From the NCBI RefSeq assembly GCF_016652235.1, contig NZ_JAEPKU010000011.1, forward strand, positions 1 to 59,114: a stretch of 59,114 nucleotides of DNA, given 5' to 3'. The notes under the pieces are model-generated. The model was given only the letters and a program-made list of their open reading frames with translations, was not told where the DNA came from and did no database searches. This document shows positions 1-9,181 of this stretch, in pieces; positions within the stretch are counted from its first letter, which is position 1; the number at the start of each line of letters is the position of its first letter. The position numbers were made by a program, and so were the translations under genes. This stretch comes from Dysgonomonas sp. Marseille-P4677 (GTDB lineage Bacteria > Bacteroidota > Bacteroidia > Bacteroidales > Dysgonomonadaceae).

Positions 1-8
1 TATTTTAC

Positions 9-59
<51 letters not shown>

Positions 60-145
60 GCGCATACATGCACGAATCAATTAAATAAAAAAATACAGAA
101 AAACAATAATTCGGTAAAATTTATAATACTGAATTATTGTTCCTA

Positions 146-201
146 CAAAGAAGTCCTCCTCGGATGAACTATAATTAGTTCATCCGAGGAGGACTTCTTT
201 G
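146..201 (+). terminator. 25-bp perfect hairpin, probable terminator of an upstream gene
   Basis: The arms 146-170 and 177-201 are perfect inverted repeats with the six-base loop ATAATT. The right arm ends in CTTCTTTG and runs into TTTC, so it fits a plus-strand intrinsic terminator for a gene left of the window. The stem is unusually long. It lies 190 bases before susC, so an attenuator role in a long leader transcript is an alternative. Confidence 0.7.
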
Positions 202-391
202 TTTCTATAATCAAATTATTATAAAGAGTATCAACTAAAAACACATTGCCTATGGATAAATAAAAAGAATAATAAGGGCCTAATGAATATTTGTGCAAGG
301 ACATTAGATGCAATTACTTATATCCTTCCTGTAACATACTCAATAGGTCTCAAAGTGTAAAGTCATAAAAACTAACTTTAATTAATCTATT
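202..391 (+). other. susC leader region
   Basis: This stretch between the hairpin and the susC start codon has no open frame I can support. I found no convincing TTTG / TAnnTTTG promoter pair and no recognisable riboswitch. It is AT-rich and presumably carries the susC promoter and 5' untranslated region. Confidence 0.4.
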
Positions 392-3300
392 ATGAAATAC
401 ATTTTTATTAAGAAATCATTTACGCAATTAAAACACGTATTGCTCCTTCTTATAGTCCTAGCTATAAGTACCCAGTACATTTCCGCCAGTGTAAATACAG
501 CCCAACAAACACCGAAAGAAGTAACAGGAAAAGTATTTGACAGTACTACAAAAGAAACATTGCCCGGGGTCAGTATTGTCGTAAAAGGAACAAATACAGG
601 CGTAATGTCTGATATCGATGGTAACTTTAAGATAAAAGTCCCTTATCAAGATGCAACCTTGATATTCTCTTATATTGGCTATCAACCACAACAAATAGAG
701 TTGAAAGGTAGAACTAGTTTAGAGGTTAGTCTAGTAGAGGATATCAAAGCATTGGAGGAAGTAGTTGTAGTTGGTTATACCACTCAAAAAAGAGAAAGTA
801 TCACAGGTGCCGTAGCAACCATTACAACCAAAGATCTAGTACAGAGTCCAACTGCAAATATAAATAATGCTTTAGCTGGACGTCTTCCGGGATTGATTGT
901 CAATCAATTTAGTGGAGGAGAACCCGGCGTTGATAAAGCCGAATTATTTATCCGAGGTAAATCAACTTATGGAGACCAGTCCCCAATCGTAATCGTAGAT
1001 GGCGTTGAGCGGGACATGTCATATCTTGCAGCAGATGAAATAGAAACGTTTACAATATTAAAAGATGCTGCATCTACAGCACCCTATGGTATTCGTGGAG
1101 CGAATGGGGTAATTGTTGTTACTACAAAACGTGGTAAAGCTTCTGAAAAAGCCTCTGTAAACTTTAAAGCTTCTTTTGGATTTAACAACGTAGGTAAAAC
1201 CCCAAATCTATTGGGTTCGGCAGATTATGCCACTTTATATAATGAAGCATCACGAAATGATGCCATGATGAACGGAACATTAGAGAATTATAAAGCACCT
1301 TTCACAAGTGAAGCCATTGACAATTTCAGAATGGCCAGAGGTGATAATTCGGACGGCTTGGGCTATAACTGGGATTATTTCGACTATATGTTTAAATCTG
1401 CGGCTCAGCAAGACTACAACTTATCGGTACGAGGAGGTACAGATAAAGTCAGATACTTCGTTATGGCCGGACATATGAATCAAGGAACAAATTATAAACA
1501 TATAGACCTGTCTGATTATGATGCGTCTCCAAGTTTTAAGAGATACAATTTCCGCTCAAATATAGACGTGGATATCACAGATAAATTTTGGGTAAAACTT
1601 GATTTAGGCGCACGTATCACCGATAGGACTAATATTGGTTCTTCAGCTAGTCGTTTGGTAAATATTGCGATGACTCAGCCACCTTATTTGCCTATTACAC
1701 TTGAGCAAAACGATAATACTGATAATCAAAATTACTATATAACCAATCCGAAAGGAATGTTGTTTGGGGATCAAATCTATCGTTTCAATCTTTTAGGCGA
1801 ATTATCTCGTACCGGCTATCATACCCAGAAGTTTACTTATTTGGAAGGAAGCTTCTCCATGGGATATGATCTGGACTTCATAACAAAGGGTCTAAAAATC
1901 GAAGGTACTTTTTCTTACGACTCTCGTGAAGAACAATGGATAAACAGAGAAGTAGGCACCTATGATGAAGGTTATCGAAAATATCCTTCATATGCTACAT
2001 TTAAACCTAAAGACGGTATTGATATCTATAGAACACCCGGCCATTATGAAGGTGCATATTCTACGGGAAATAAGTATAATACCGACCAGACTGTAGGCAA
2101 TAAATTCGAACAGAAAAATCCATCGAACAGAACATACTATCAAGCAAAATTAATGTATCAGAGCTCCTTCGGCCAGCAGCACAATGTAACAGGAATGTTT
2201 CTGTTCAACCGCTCCACAGAAGGACAATATGATGGAGATAAAGTACGCCCTGACCACAGATATCAAGGTTTGACCGGACAGTTTACATATAACTTCTCTG
2301 ATCGCTACTTTGCAGAATTTAATTTCGGTTATAATGGGTCCGAAAACTTTGCTAAGGAAAAACGATACGGATTTTTCCCAGCTGGTTCTGTAGGATGGGT
2401 AATCACTAATGAATCATTTATGAATGGAACTAAATCATGGTTAGACTTTTTCAAAATCAGAGGTTCATATGGTTTAGTCGGTAGTGATAAGCTACCTGGA
2501 GGTAGATTTGGATATTTACAATTCTTCGAAGGTGGTGAAGGATACAGCTTCGGTGAAGGTGGCTTCAATACCAATCCGGGTGGTTGGAGAGAAGGCGCAT
2601 TAGCTAATAAGGTTCTGACATGGGAAAAAGCCAAGAAACTGAATATCGGAGTAGATGCCAACTTCTTAAAGCAAAGACTAAGGATGTCATTTGACTATTT
2701 TCACGAAAACAGATATGATATCTTAACCGAGTTGAAAGACGATAAATTAGGTTTCCCTGACATAGTAGGAAAAGATGCTCCACGTATAAATTCGGGCAAG
2801 GTAAAAAATCACGGATTCGAACTTGAGCTAACATGGTCTGACAAGATAGGTAGAGACTTCAGGTATTTCATCAAACCTAATTTCACATTTGCGCGTAATA
2901 GAGTCGATTATATGAATGAGGTATTATACGAATATGTATGGAGAAGAAAAACCGGACAGCCGCTAGATGTAAATATGCTCTATGTATTTGATCACTTTGT
3001 TGCCGATCAAGCAGAGGCCGACAGATTAAATTCCTCAGGATATCAGCCATGGGGAACATTAATACCGGGAGATGCCGTTTATAAAGATCTCGATGGTGAC
3101 GGAGTTGTTACCGATCAGAATGACAGAATGGCGATGGGTTATCCTCGTAGTCCTGAAATCCAATTCGGATTACCTATTACACTTCAATATAAAGGATTTG
3201 ACTTTAGCGTACTCTTCCAAGGGGCTACAAACTCTACCATTATGTTGAAAGACGCTGCCGTATTTGATTTTCCAAACTTCGATCAAGATAAGATCGGGCG

Positions 3301-3649
3301 AGTTAGACCTATGCACCTCGACAGATGGACTCCTGAAACCGCAGCTACAGCTAAATATCCGGCACTACATATAGGAACGCACTCGAACAACAAGAATGAG
3401 AATAGTTCTTTGTTTATGTACGATGGGTCATATGTTAGACTAAAGAATATAGAGCTAGGCTACACTTTGCCTAGTAAGATCATAAGAGTCGCTGGATTAA
3501 GCAATGTCAGAGTATACGCTCAGGCACAAAACCTGGCTACTTGGGACAAGTTAGGAGATGTAGATGTAGACCCTGAAATACGTAATGGAGGTGGAGATTG
3601 GTATCCTATATTGAAGGTATTTAATTTTGGTGTAGATATTACGTTTTAA
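392..3649 (+). CDS. susC: SusC/RagA-family TonB-linked outer membrane protein
   Basis: TonB-dependent outer membrane transporter of 1085 residues, the usual size for SusC. In order it shows a signal peptide (about 1-32), a carboxypeptidase-regulatory-like beta-sandwich domain (about 43-115, with SYIGYQPQ near its end), a TonB-box-like EEVVVVGY near residue 121, a plug domain (about 130-250, with IVIVDGVERDM and GANGVIVVTTKRG), and a long beta-barrel ending in an aromatic residue (VDITF). It pairs with the SusD-like lipoprotein 15 bases downstream, and the two should form a lidded importer for an oligosaccharide or peptide. No glycosidase, sulfatase, anti-sigma factor or hybrid two-component regulator lies beside the pair, so the substrate cannot be read from context. 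The symbol denotes the family, not the starch system. Confidence 0.95.
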   Translation: MKYIFIKKSFTQLKHVLLLLIVLAISTQYISASVNTAQQTPKEVTGKVFDSTTKETLPGVSIVVKGTNTGVMSDIDGNFKIKVPYQDATLIFSYIGYQPQQIELKGRTSLEVSLVEDIKALEEVVVVGYTTQKRESITGAVATITTKDLVQSPTANINNALAGRLPGLIVNQFSGGEPGVDKAELFIRGKSTYGDQSPIVIVDGVERDMSYLAADEIETFTILKDAASTAPYGIRGANGVIVVTTKRGKASEKASVNFKASFGFNNVGKTPNLLGSADYATLYNEASRNDAMMNGTLENYKAPFTSEAIDNFRMARGDNSDGLGYNWDYFDYMFKSAAQQDYNLSVRGGTDKVRYFVMAGHMNQGTNYKHIDLSDYDASPSFKRYNFRSNIDVDITDKFWVKLDLGARITDRTNIGSSASRLVNIAMTQPPYLPITLEQNDNTDNQNYYITNPKGMLFGDQIYRFNLLGELSRTGYHTQKFTYLEGSFSMGYDLDFITKGLKIEGTFSYDSREEQWINREVGTYDEGYRKYPSYATFKPKDGIDIYRTPGHYEGAYSTGNKYNTDQTVGNKFEQKNPSNRTYYQAKLMYQSSFGQQHNVTGMFLFNRSTEGQYDGDKVRPDHRYQGLTGQFTYNFSDRYFAEFNFGYNGSENFAKEKRYGFFPAGSVGWVITNESFMNGTKSWLDFFKIRGSYGLVGSDKLPGGRFGYLQFFEGGEGYSFGEGGFNTNPGGWREGALANKVLTWEKAKKLNIGVDANFLKQRLRMSFDYFHENRYDILTELKDDKLGFPDIVGKDAPRINSGKVKNHGFELELTWSDKIGRDFRYFIKPNFTFARNRVDYMNEVLYEYVWRRKTGQPLDVNMLYVFDHFVADQAEADRLNSSGYQPWGTLIPGDAVYKDLDGDGVVTDQNDRMAMGYPRSPEIQFGLPITLQYKGFDFSVLFQGATNSTIMLKDAAVFDFPNFDQDKIGRVRPMHLDRWTPETAATAKYPALHIGTHSNNKNENSSLFMYDGSYVRLKNIELGYTLPSKIIRVAGLSNVRVYAQAQNLATWDKLGDVDVDPEIRNGGGDWYPILKVFNFGVDITF

Positions 3650-3664
3650 TAAAACAATAAGAAT

Positions 3665-5596
3665 ATGAAAAGCTTAAAATACATATTAAATATTCTCATA
3701 GCAGCCATACTACTGTCTTTTGCTGCATGTAGCGAGTATCTGGATAAACAACCCGATGATCAGATTCCCGAAGATAAGACCTTTGCCAGTTATGAAAAGG
3801 TAAACCAGCTTGTAACTGACTTATATCAGAGAACAAAAAGATGTAATGCTCCAATGACATGGTTATCGCACTTCTCTTCCGCCGGTTTAACTGATGAAGC
3901 CGAAGCTACTAATGTTGAAGGAAATATAACAAATAGATACAACAGTGGCGACTGGAGTCCTACGGCTATACCTCAACCAAATGATGATATGTTTTGGAAA
4001 GGTATCTATAACACTATACGCAGGGCAAATGTTATTATCGCCGGAGTTGCAAAATACAATACACCAGATAATCCGATCAATCCTGGAGATCTGGAAAAAA
4101 GAATAGGCGAGGCTTATTTTATCAGAGGCTATCTGCATTATTTACTCGTTCGTTTGTATGGCGAAATAGCATATATAGATTATGTAGTCGATGCAAACCA
4201 AGCAATGGACTTTAAGAAAGAGTCGGTACATACAATTGTAGATAAGATTATTGCCGACGCCAATGAAGCAGCTAAGCGTTTACCTCCTAATCAAACAGGG
4301 ATAGATTTTGCACGTGCTGACAAAGGTGCTTGTCTGGGATTAATTGCTGTTGCGAGATGGACCGCTGCTGCTCCAATGTACAACGGAGCTTCTAATTATG
4401 GTTATAATGGAAAGCGTGAATTCGAAACTGAATATGCTTACGATGTTAAAAGATGGGAAGCAGCACGCGACGCTGCTAAAGCCGTCATAGACCTTCAAGC
4501 TGATGGTAGACCACGCTATTCTCTTTATACTAAATATACCAATACTGATTTTAATGATAGTGGTGGTAAAGACTACAACGGTTCTACTGTATATACCCGC
4601 CTTTGGCAAATGTATTATGATGAGGAAGCATTCAAAAACGAAGCCGTTTGGTTTGTTACAAAAGATAAATATGACGGATGGTTTGGCGACATGTATCCTC
4701 CAAGCCGTGGAGGTGGGGCGCGTCAACAACCCGTACAAGAACAAGTAGATGAATATGAATATATCGCACCCGACGGTTATGGTTATCCAATCTATAGCAG
4801 TAGAGCCATAGCTGATGGCTATGATGATGGCAATCCATACAGGTCGGTTAAGCGAGATCCTCGCTTCTATCGTGATATTATATTCCATGGAGCAGCTTTT
4901 AGAGATGGAGGTAATAATCCTTCAACAACGAATACTGCTGATGGTAGCGATAAAATCGGGGCCAGCAATGCAACAACCACAGGATATTATCACCGTAAAT
5001 ATCTGCAAGAAGGCTGGAATAGAAGTGGTAGTGTTTCTATTAGTGCACCGGCTATATGGCGCCTACCAGAGTTTATTTACATTTATGCGGAGGCTGTAAA
5101 CGAAATATCAGGCCCTAATCAGGCGATTTATGATCTTGTAAACACAGTAAGAGCCCGTTCGTTCATGGTTCCTATGCCAGTTGCTTGTAAAACAAATAAA
5201 GATTTGATGCGCGAATATATTAAACGTGAGCGTCGTGTTGAATTCTATTATGAAAATAAGAGAACATTCGACAGTCGCTTGTACCTGGAACCAACCTCCA
5301 AATCGGAATTAGAGAAAGAGCAACAATGGCTTGCTGCAGGTTCGACAAACAATGACAGGTCTAAAAATTACTGGAAACAGTTCCGTCAACCATATCCTAA
5401 ATGCCAACGCATGATAAACGGCATGATGCCTGTTGAGGATCCTGAAGGCAAAATAGAAGTCGGTGGCAAGAAATACAGAATGGAACGTTTCTGTAAAGAA
5501 ACACGTGTATTCGAAGCTCCGAAACATTACTATTGGCCAATTATGCAAACCGAGTTACAAAAGGCTGTAAACCTGGTACAAAATCCAGGATGGTAG
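3665..5596 (+). CDS. susD: SusD/RagB-family nutrient-binding outer membrane lipoprotein
   Basis: Surface lipoprotein of 643 residues that caps the SusC-like barrel and binds the ligand. The signal ends in a lipobox with the acylated Cys at residue 22 (FAACSEYLDK), followed by the typical DKQPDD start of the mature protein. The middle carries the SusD helical repeats (RIGEAYFIRGYLHYLLVRLYG) and the C-terminal third has RAR and REYIKRERRVEF, typical of the RagB/SusD domain. It starts 15 bases after susC and is followed by a strong terminator, so the pair is a closed transcription unit. At 643 residues it is longer than many SusD proteins of 500-550, which fits insertions in the ligand-binding face. 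Substrate unknown. Confidence 0.95.
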   Translation: MKSLKYILNILIAAILLSFAACSEYLDKQPDDQIPEDKTFASYEKVNQLVTDLYQRTKRCNAPMTWLSHFSSAGLTDEAEATNVEGNITNRYNSGDWSPTAIPQPNDDMFWKGIYNTIRRANVIIAGVAKYNTPDNPINPGDLEKRIGEAYFIRGYLHYLLVRLYGEIAYIDYVVDANQAMDFKKESVHTIVDKIIADANEAAKRLPPNQTGIDFARADKGACLGLIAVARWTAAAPMYNGASNYGYNGKREFETEYAYDVKRWEAARDAAKAVIDLQADGRPRYSLYTKYTNTDFNDSGGKDYNGSTVYTRLWQMYYDEEAFKNEAVWFVTKDKYDGWFGDMYPPSRGGGARQQPVQEQVDEYEYIAPDGYGYPIYSSRAIADGYDDGNPYRSVKRDPRFYRDIIFHGAAFRDGGNNPSTTNTADGSDKIGASNATTTGYYHRKYLQEGWNRSGSVSISAPAIWRLPEFIYIYAEAVNEISGPNQAIYDLVNTVRARSFMVPMPVACKTNKDLMREYIKRERRVEFYYENKRTFDSRLYLEPTSKSELEKEQQWLAAGSTNNDRSKNYWKQFRQPYPKCQRMINGMMPVEDPEGKIEVGGKKYRMERFCKETRVFEAPKHYYWPIMQTELQKAVNLVQNPGW

Positions 5597-5612
5597 ATTT
5601 TTGGTTATCTGA

Positions 5613-5646
5613 TGAAAGAGAGTCATATGGCTCTCTTTCATTTTTT
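5613..5646 (+). terminator. Intrinsic terminator after susD
   Basis: TGAAAGAGAG (5613-5622) pairs with CTCTCTTTCA (5631-5640) around an eight-base loop and is followed directly by six T residues. This is a textbook Rho-independent terminator closing the susC-susD unit, 16 bases after the susD stop. Confidence 0.93.
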
Positions 5647-5679
5647 ATGATATCTTTTTCTTATTACTTTGATTTAATA

Positions 5680-6633
5680 TCAGAAACTTATAAGATTGGC
5701 CATATTCCACAAATTAAGATAAGCAAGCTTCGTTATATCAACAACCTTATCATAATTTATATATGTAGCCTCATCGCTTGGTTTATGATAATCAGGGTGT
5801 AACCCAGTATTATAAAAAATAACAGGAGTACCCTTTCTCATAAACGGTACATGGTCGCTTCCTCCAGGAGTACTCTCTAAAGAAGGAAACTGAGGAGCCA
5901 GAGCAAGCTTATATTTCTCGATATCAGATTTTATCCATTCTGCAAAAACAGGTTTACTATCTGTAAAGGAGATATCGACATGCGATCCGTCACCATCTTT
6001 ATCGCGTCCTATCATATCACAATTTATATATCCTTTTACAGGAACAGAGGCAACCAACGGGATAGGTATATAAGATGAGTGATCTTCTACAAAATGAGAT
6101 GATCCCAGCAGTCCCATTTCCTCTCCATCCCACAGAGCGAAAATAATAGTCCTTTCTGGTTTTTGTTCCGAAGCTGCAAAAGCTTTCGCTATTTGTAATA
6201 CTGCCGACACACCGGTAGCATTATCATCCGCACCGTTGTATATACTATCATTTGTATTATTAGCCTTAATTCCTAAATGATCGTAATGAGCTCCTATCAT
6301 TACAATCTCCCATGTATTCTTCCCCTCTATATATCCCAATACATTACGCATCTCATAGTTAGGATTATTGCCTATATGCCTTGTGAAAGGTTGAAAATAC
6401 TTACCTCGCCACGGTTTGATTCCCAAGTTTTCGAATACAGACTTTATATATTCTGCAGCCATTATTCCTCCGGTTTTTCCGGCACCTCGTCCTTGCAGAC
6501 TATCACTAGCTAATATTCCTATATAAGTAACCGCCTCACTTTTATTTATAACCGATAAACCTTTTTCTATAGCTGTTTGAGAAAAACAGTATGCTGATAA
6601 AAAAAGCAGAACAGAGGTAATTATATATCTCAT
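5680..6633 (-). CDS. M28-family zinc aminopeptidase, copy 2
   Basis: Exported M28 metallopeptidase of 317 residues that should remove N-terminal amino acids from peptides in the periplasm. I take the start at 6633, because the protein then opens with a normal signal peptide (MRYIITSVLLFLSAYCFSQ) two bases after the upstream stop; an upstream start would overlap the neighbour and precede the signal. Di-zinc site motifs are GAHYDHLG, NGADDNATG, DGEEMGLLGS, NCDMIGRD and HPDYHKPSDE. It is a tandem paralogue of the gene at 6636-7643 and probably co-transcribed with it. It lacks a segment of about 25 residues that the neighbour has after EAYSRER. Confidence 0.9.
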   Translation of the reverse strand: MRYIITSVLLFLSAYCFSQTAIEKGLSVINKSEAVTYIGILASDSLQGRGAGKTGGIMAAEYIKSVFENLGIKPWRGKYFQPFTRHIGNNPNYEMRNVLGYIEGKNTWEIVMIGAHYDHLGIKANNTNDSIYNGADDNATGVSAVLQIAKAFAASEQKPERTIIFALWDGEEMGLLGSSHFVEDHSSYIPIPLVASVPVKGYINCDMIGRDKDGDGSHVDISFTDSKPVFAEWIKSDIEKYKLALAPQFPSLESTPGGSDHVPFMRKGTPVIFYNTGLHPDYHKPSDEATYINYDKVVDITKLAYLNLWNMANLISF

Positions 6634-6635
6634 AA

Positions 6636-7643
6636 TTAATAACCAGTTAAGTTTGCCATATTCCACATATTGAGGTAAGAAGCTTTTGTTATATCCACTA
6701 GCTTATTCCAGTTAATCTTATCAGTATGATCAGTAGGTTGATGATAATCGGGATGCCCATCGGTATGATACCAAATTAATGGAATATTTCTTTTGGCAAA
6801 GGAAGCATTATCGCTTCCTCCAATAGGTTTGTCCCATGGTCGGTAATCCGGTTTTAAATTTAATTTATATTTCTCAATATCATCCTTTAACCACTTACCG
6901 AATGCAGGACTAGACTCTGTATAAAAATAAACAACATGTTCAGGTTTCGCGTCATCATTATTACGCCCTATCATATCAAAGTTTAAATAACCCTTGATTG
7001 AAGATGTAAAAGAACAAGTTGACACAAAATACTCAGAACCCAATAAACCGAGTTCTTCTCCGTCCCAAAAAGCAAATACAACCGTTCTTTCCGGCTTTTC
7101 CCCACTGACCACAAATGCCTTTGCAATCTGAAGTACCGCTGATACACCTGAGGCATTATCATCTGCACCGTTATATATTTTATCCGCAACAAGCGTTTCA
7201 TCTATTCCCAGATGGTCGAAATGTGCTCCGACTATAACATATTCGTCTTTCTTTTTACCCTCTATAAAACCTAATACATTGTTCAATTTAAGTTTACGAA
7301 AGGCTCTCTCCTCCCTGTACTTAGCGATAGAATCGGGATGGATTGAAAAACGAGTTCTGGTCTGACGTTCACGACTATATGCTTCGAACGGTTGAAAATA
7401 AGAATTACTATTTAATGGTTTGATACCCATATCTTGTAAAACAGACTTTATATATTCTGCAGCGATACAACCTCCATGTTTTCCGGCCTCGCGCCCCTGT
7501 AACGCATCACTTGCAAGAAAGCCAATATAAGCTTCTGCACTTTGTCTATTAATCGATTCCAGACCTTTCTCTTTTGGCGACTGAGCATGTGCTGTAAAAG
7601 AAAATAAAAAAGCTATTAAAAAGTAAAGTTTGCTTTTAATCAT
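6636..7643 (-). CDS. M28-family zinc aminopeptidase, copy 1
   Basis: Exported M28 metallopeptidase of 335 residues with a clear signal peptide (ending FTAHAQ). The metal and catalytic motifs are present: GAHFDHLG, NGADDNASG, DGEELGLLGS, NFDMIGRN and HPDYHQPTD. It is first in a two-gene unit with a close paralogue two bases downstream, which points to a recent tandem duplication. An intergenic repeat (7654-7768) found again upstream of pepD sits directly before this gene and includes a CAACTTTG sequence 27 bases before the start that could serve as the -7 element. Exact substrate preference cannot be read from sequence. Confidence 0.92.
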   Translation of the reverse strand: MIKSKLYFLIAFLFSFTAHAQSPKEKGLESINRQSAEAYIGFLASDALQGREAGKHGGCIAAEYIKSVLQDMGIKPLNSNSYFQPFEAYSRERQTRTRFSIHPDSIAKYREERAFRKLKLNNVLGFIEGKKKDEYVIVGAHFDHLGIDETLVADKIYNGADDNASGVSAVLQIAKAFVVSGEKPERTVVFAFWDGEELGLLGSEYFVSTCSFTSSIKGYLNFDMIGRNNDDAKPEHVVYFYTESSPAFGKWLKDDIEKYKLNLKPDYRPWDKPIGGSDNASFAKRNIPLIWYHTDGHPDYHQPTDHTDKINWNKLVDITKASYLNMWNMANLTGY

Positions 7644-7653
7644 AGATTTTTGT

Positions 7654-7768
7654 TTTTAACTAAAAAGTGACAAAGTTGTACACTCATTAACGGTTTTTTG
7701 ATCTACTTTATTATTCTCCCCAAAATAAGATTAAAATAGCATATATCGGGTTTATATAGATAAACAAA
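7654..7768 (-). repeat. Dispersed intergenic repeat, copy A
   Basis: The 29 bases at 7654-7682 (beginning TTTTAACTAAAAAG) are identical to 49487-49515. A second shared block TATAGATAAACAAA occurs at 7755-7768 and 49571-49584. The centre is diverged, with a partly alignable run of T followed by ATCTA and ACTTT. Both copies lie in the same orientation between minus-strand genes: after the end of one gene and before the start of a peptidase gene. Copy A also contains GTTTAT-ATAG-ATAAAC (7750-7765), a possible weak terminator for the DUF1634 gene. Confidence 0.8.
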
Positions 7769-7775
7769 CCGGGAA

Positions 7776-8189
7776 CTAATGTAAACCTAGCAACATATTA
7801 GCAATAATAATACATAAAACTATCAGAGTTATCACTACATACATATAATCTTTTTCTATGAGAAAACCTATTACAGAAAATGCAACGCGAAAAATAGGTG
7901 TAGCAATCAACACACAAACTCCAAGCTGAATAATAGCAGCTCCATCGAATGATAGAACACGTGGAATTATAGTAGATAGTTCTCTTAAATAATATTCTAC
8001 CCCCGGAAAAGGTAAATCGTCAGGAATAGGTTTATAATGAGCCATAGATTGTCCATGCATTTGATAGAGATAAATAACTCCTCCAAATAAGGTTATGGCA
8101 CAAGATATCATAACACCATAACGAAGCAGTTTCCCAATAAAAAGCTCTACATCTCTTTCAGCCCAAAATTCTTTAGAAAATATACTCAT
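7776..8189 (-). CDS. DUF1634 family membrane protein
   Basis: Small integral membrane protein of 137 residues with about three transmembrane helices (near 25-45, 85-110 and 115-135). The length and the N-terminal ELFIGKLLRYGVMISCAITLFGG match the DUF1634 family, which is regularly encoded next to TauE/SafE-type exporters. The gene starts four bases after the stop of the exporter gene, so they form one operon and the protein is probably an accessory subunit. No biochemical role is established. Confidence 0.8.
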   Translation of the reverse strand: MSIFSKEFWAERDVELFIGKLLRYGVMISCAITLFGGVIYLYQMHGQSMAHYKPIPDDLPFPGVEYYLRELSTIIPRVLSFDGAAIIQLGVCVLIATPIFRVAFSVIGFLIEKDYMYVVITLIVLCIIIANMLLGLH

Positions 8190-8193
8190 ATTG

Positions 8194-9042
8194 TTACAGT
8201 TTTCCGGTTATACCATTATATATCATAGAAATAGCCAAGAAAAAGATAACAATACTAAAAAGCATTCTCAATTTCTTAACATTTGTTTTGGGTAATATTT
8301 TTGAACCAAAGAAGGCTCCGATTAAAACTCCTACCACGATAGGCATAGCTAAACCCGGATCTATGTAACCACGCTGCAAATATATTACTGCACTTGCGGC
8401 CGCAGTAACTCCTACCATAAAGTTACTTGTGGTTGTAGATACCTTAAATGGAATCTTCATTGTTGTATCCATAGCTAACACTTTCAACGCACCCGAACCA
8501 ATTCCTAATAATCCTGACAGAACGCCGGCCAATGTCATCAGTGAATATCCACCAACAACATTATGTACATTATATTTTTCGATTTTACCTTCTTTTGTAG
8601 GATAAGAACCATTTAGTTTAAATTTTTCGCCAAGGTAGTCCCCAGGTGCAGCATAATCTATATTATCTTCTTTTTTAGCTACAGAGCGTATTGCAGAGAA
8701 TATAAGCACACATCCGAATATAACCGCAATATACACCTTATCGAGATACATAGCTACTATAGCACCTACTACAGCACCTGTAGTTGTCGCTATTTCGAGA
8801 AACATACCAATACGTACATTAGTTATTCCTTCTTTAATATATGCTGCAGCGGCACCCGAAGAAGTAGCAATAGAAGTTACTAATGCGGCTCCAATAGCAT
8901 AACGCATATCGACACCAAAACCTAATGTTAGTAAAGGAATTACAACAACCCCTCCGCCCAGTCCTGTTAAAGAGCCGATTAATCCCGCAAAACAAGCCCC
9001 CAAAAACAAGACAAAGGAAAATATTTCTATACTCAAATCCAT
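8194..9042 (-). CDS. TauE/SafE-family sulfite/anion exporter
   Basis: Inner membrane permease of 282 residues in the TauE/SafE (DUF81) family, members of which export sulfite, sulfoacetate or related organosulfur anions. The family signature is visible in both halves: GLIGSLTGLGGGVVVIPLL near the N-terminus and GVLSGLLGIGSGALKVLAMD in the middle, each at the start of a helix bundle, with about eight transmembrane segments in all. I use the ATG at 9042, which gives a protein starting in the first helix; a 13-codon extension to 9081 is polar and lacks homology signals. It forms an operon with the DUF1634 gene. The substrate is not predictable here because no sulfur gene lies nearby. Confidence 0.87.
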   Translation of the reverse strand: MDLSIEIFSFVLFLGACFAGLIGSLTGLGGGVVVIPLLTLGFGVDMRYAIGAALVTSIATSSGAAAAYIKEGITNVRIGMFLEIATTTGAVVGAIVAMYLDKVYIAVIFGCVLIFSAIRSVAKKEDNIDYAAPGDYLGEKFKLNGSYPTKEGKIEKYNVHNVVGGYSLMTLAGVLSGLLGIGSGALKVLAMDTTMKIPFKVSTTTSNFMVGVTAAASAVIYLQRGYIDPGLAMPIVVGVLIGAFFGSKILPKTNVKKLRMLFSIVIFFLAISMIYNGITGKL

Positions 9043-9062
9043 TTCATTATTTTTTATCAATA

Positions 9063-9070
9063 CAAATATA
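9063..9070 (-). promoter_or_regulatory. -7 element for the TauE operon
   Basis: On the minus strand this reads TATATTTG, matching the Bacteroidota -7 consensus TAnnTTTG, 20 bases before the chosen start at 9042. No TTTG is seen at the expected -33 spacing, so the call rests on the -7 box and position. Confidence 0.5.
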
Positions 9071-9181
9071 CAACAAAACAAAAAAGATATACCTTACGGA
9101 TATATCTTTCTAATGTATACTGCACCTATCCTGAATAGGAGATCTACTCATTAAATCTAGCATTGAACGTAATCAACGTTT

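Noticed and set aside
4340-4888. Open frame of 182 codons on the minus strand inside susD
   Set aside because: Antisense to a well-supported SusD gene in the codon-complement frame; hydrophobic, Ile/Thr-rich composition typical of a shadow frame and no recognisable domain.
5533-5802. Open frame of 89 codons spanning the susD 3' end and its terminator
   Set aside because: It runs through a strong intrinsic terminator and into the antisense of the M28 gene, so it is not a plausible gene.
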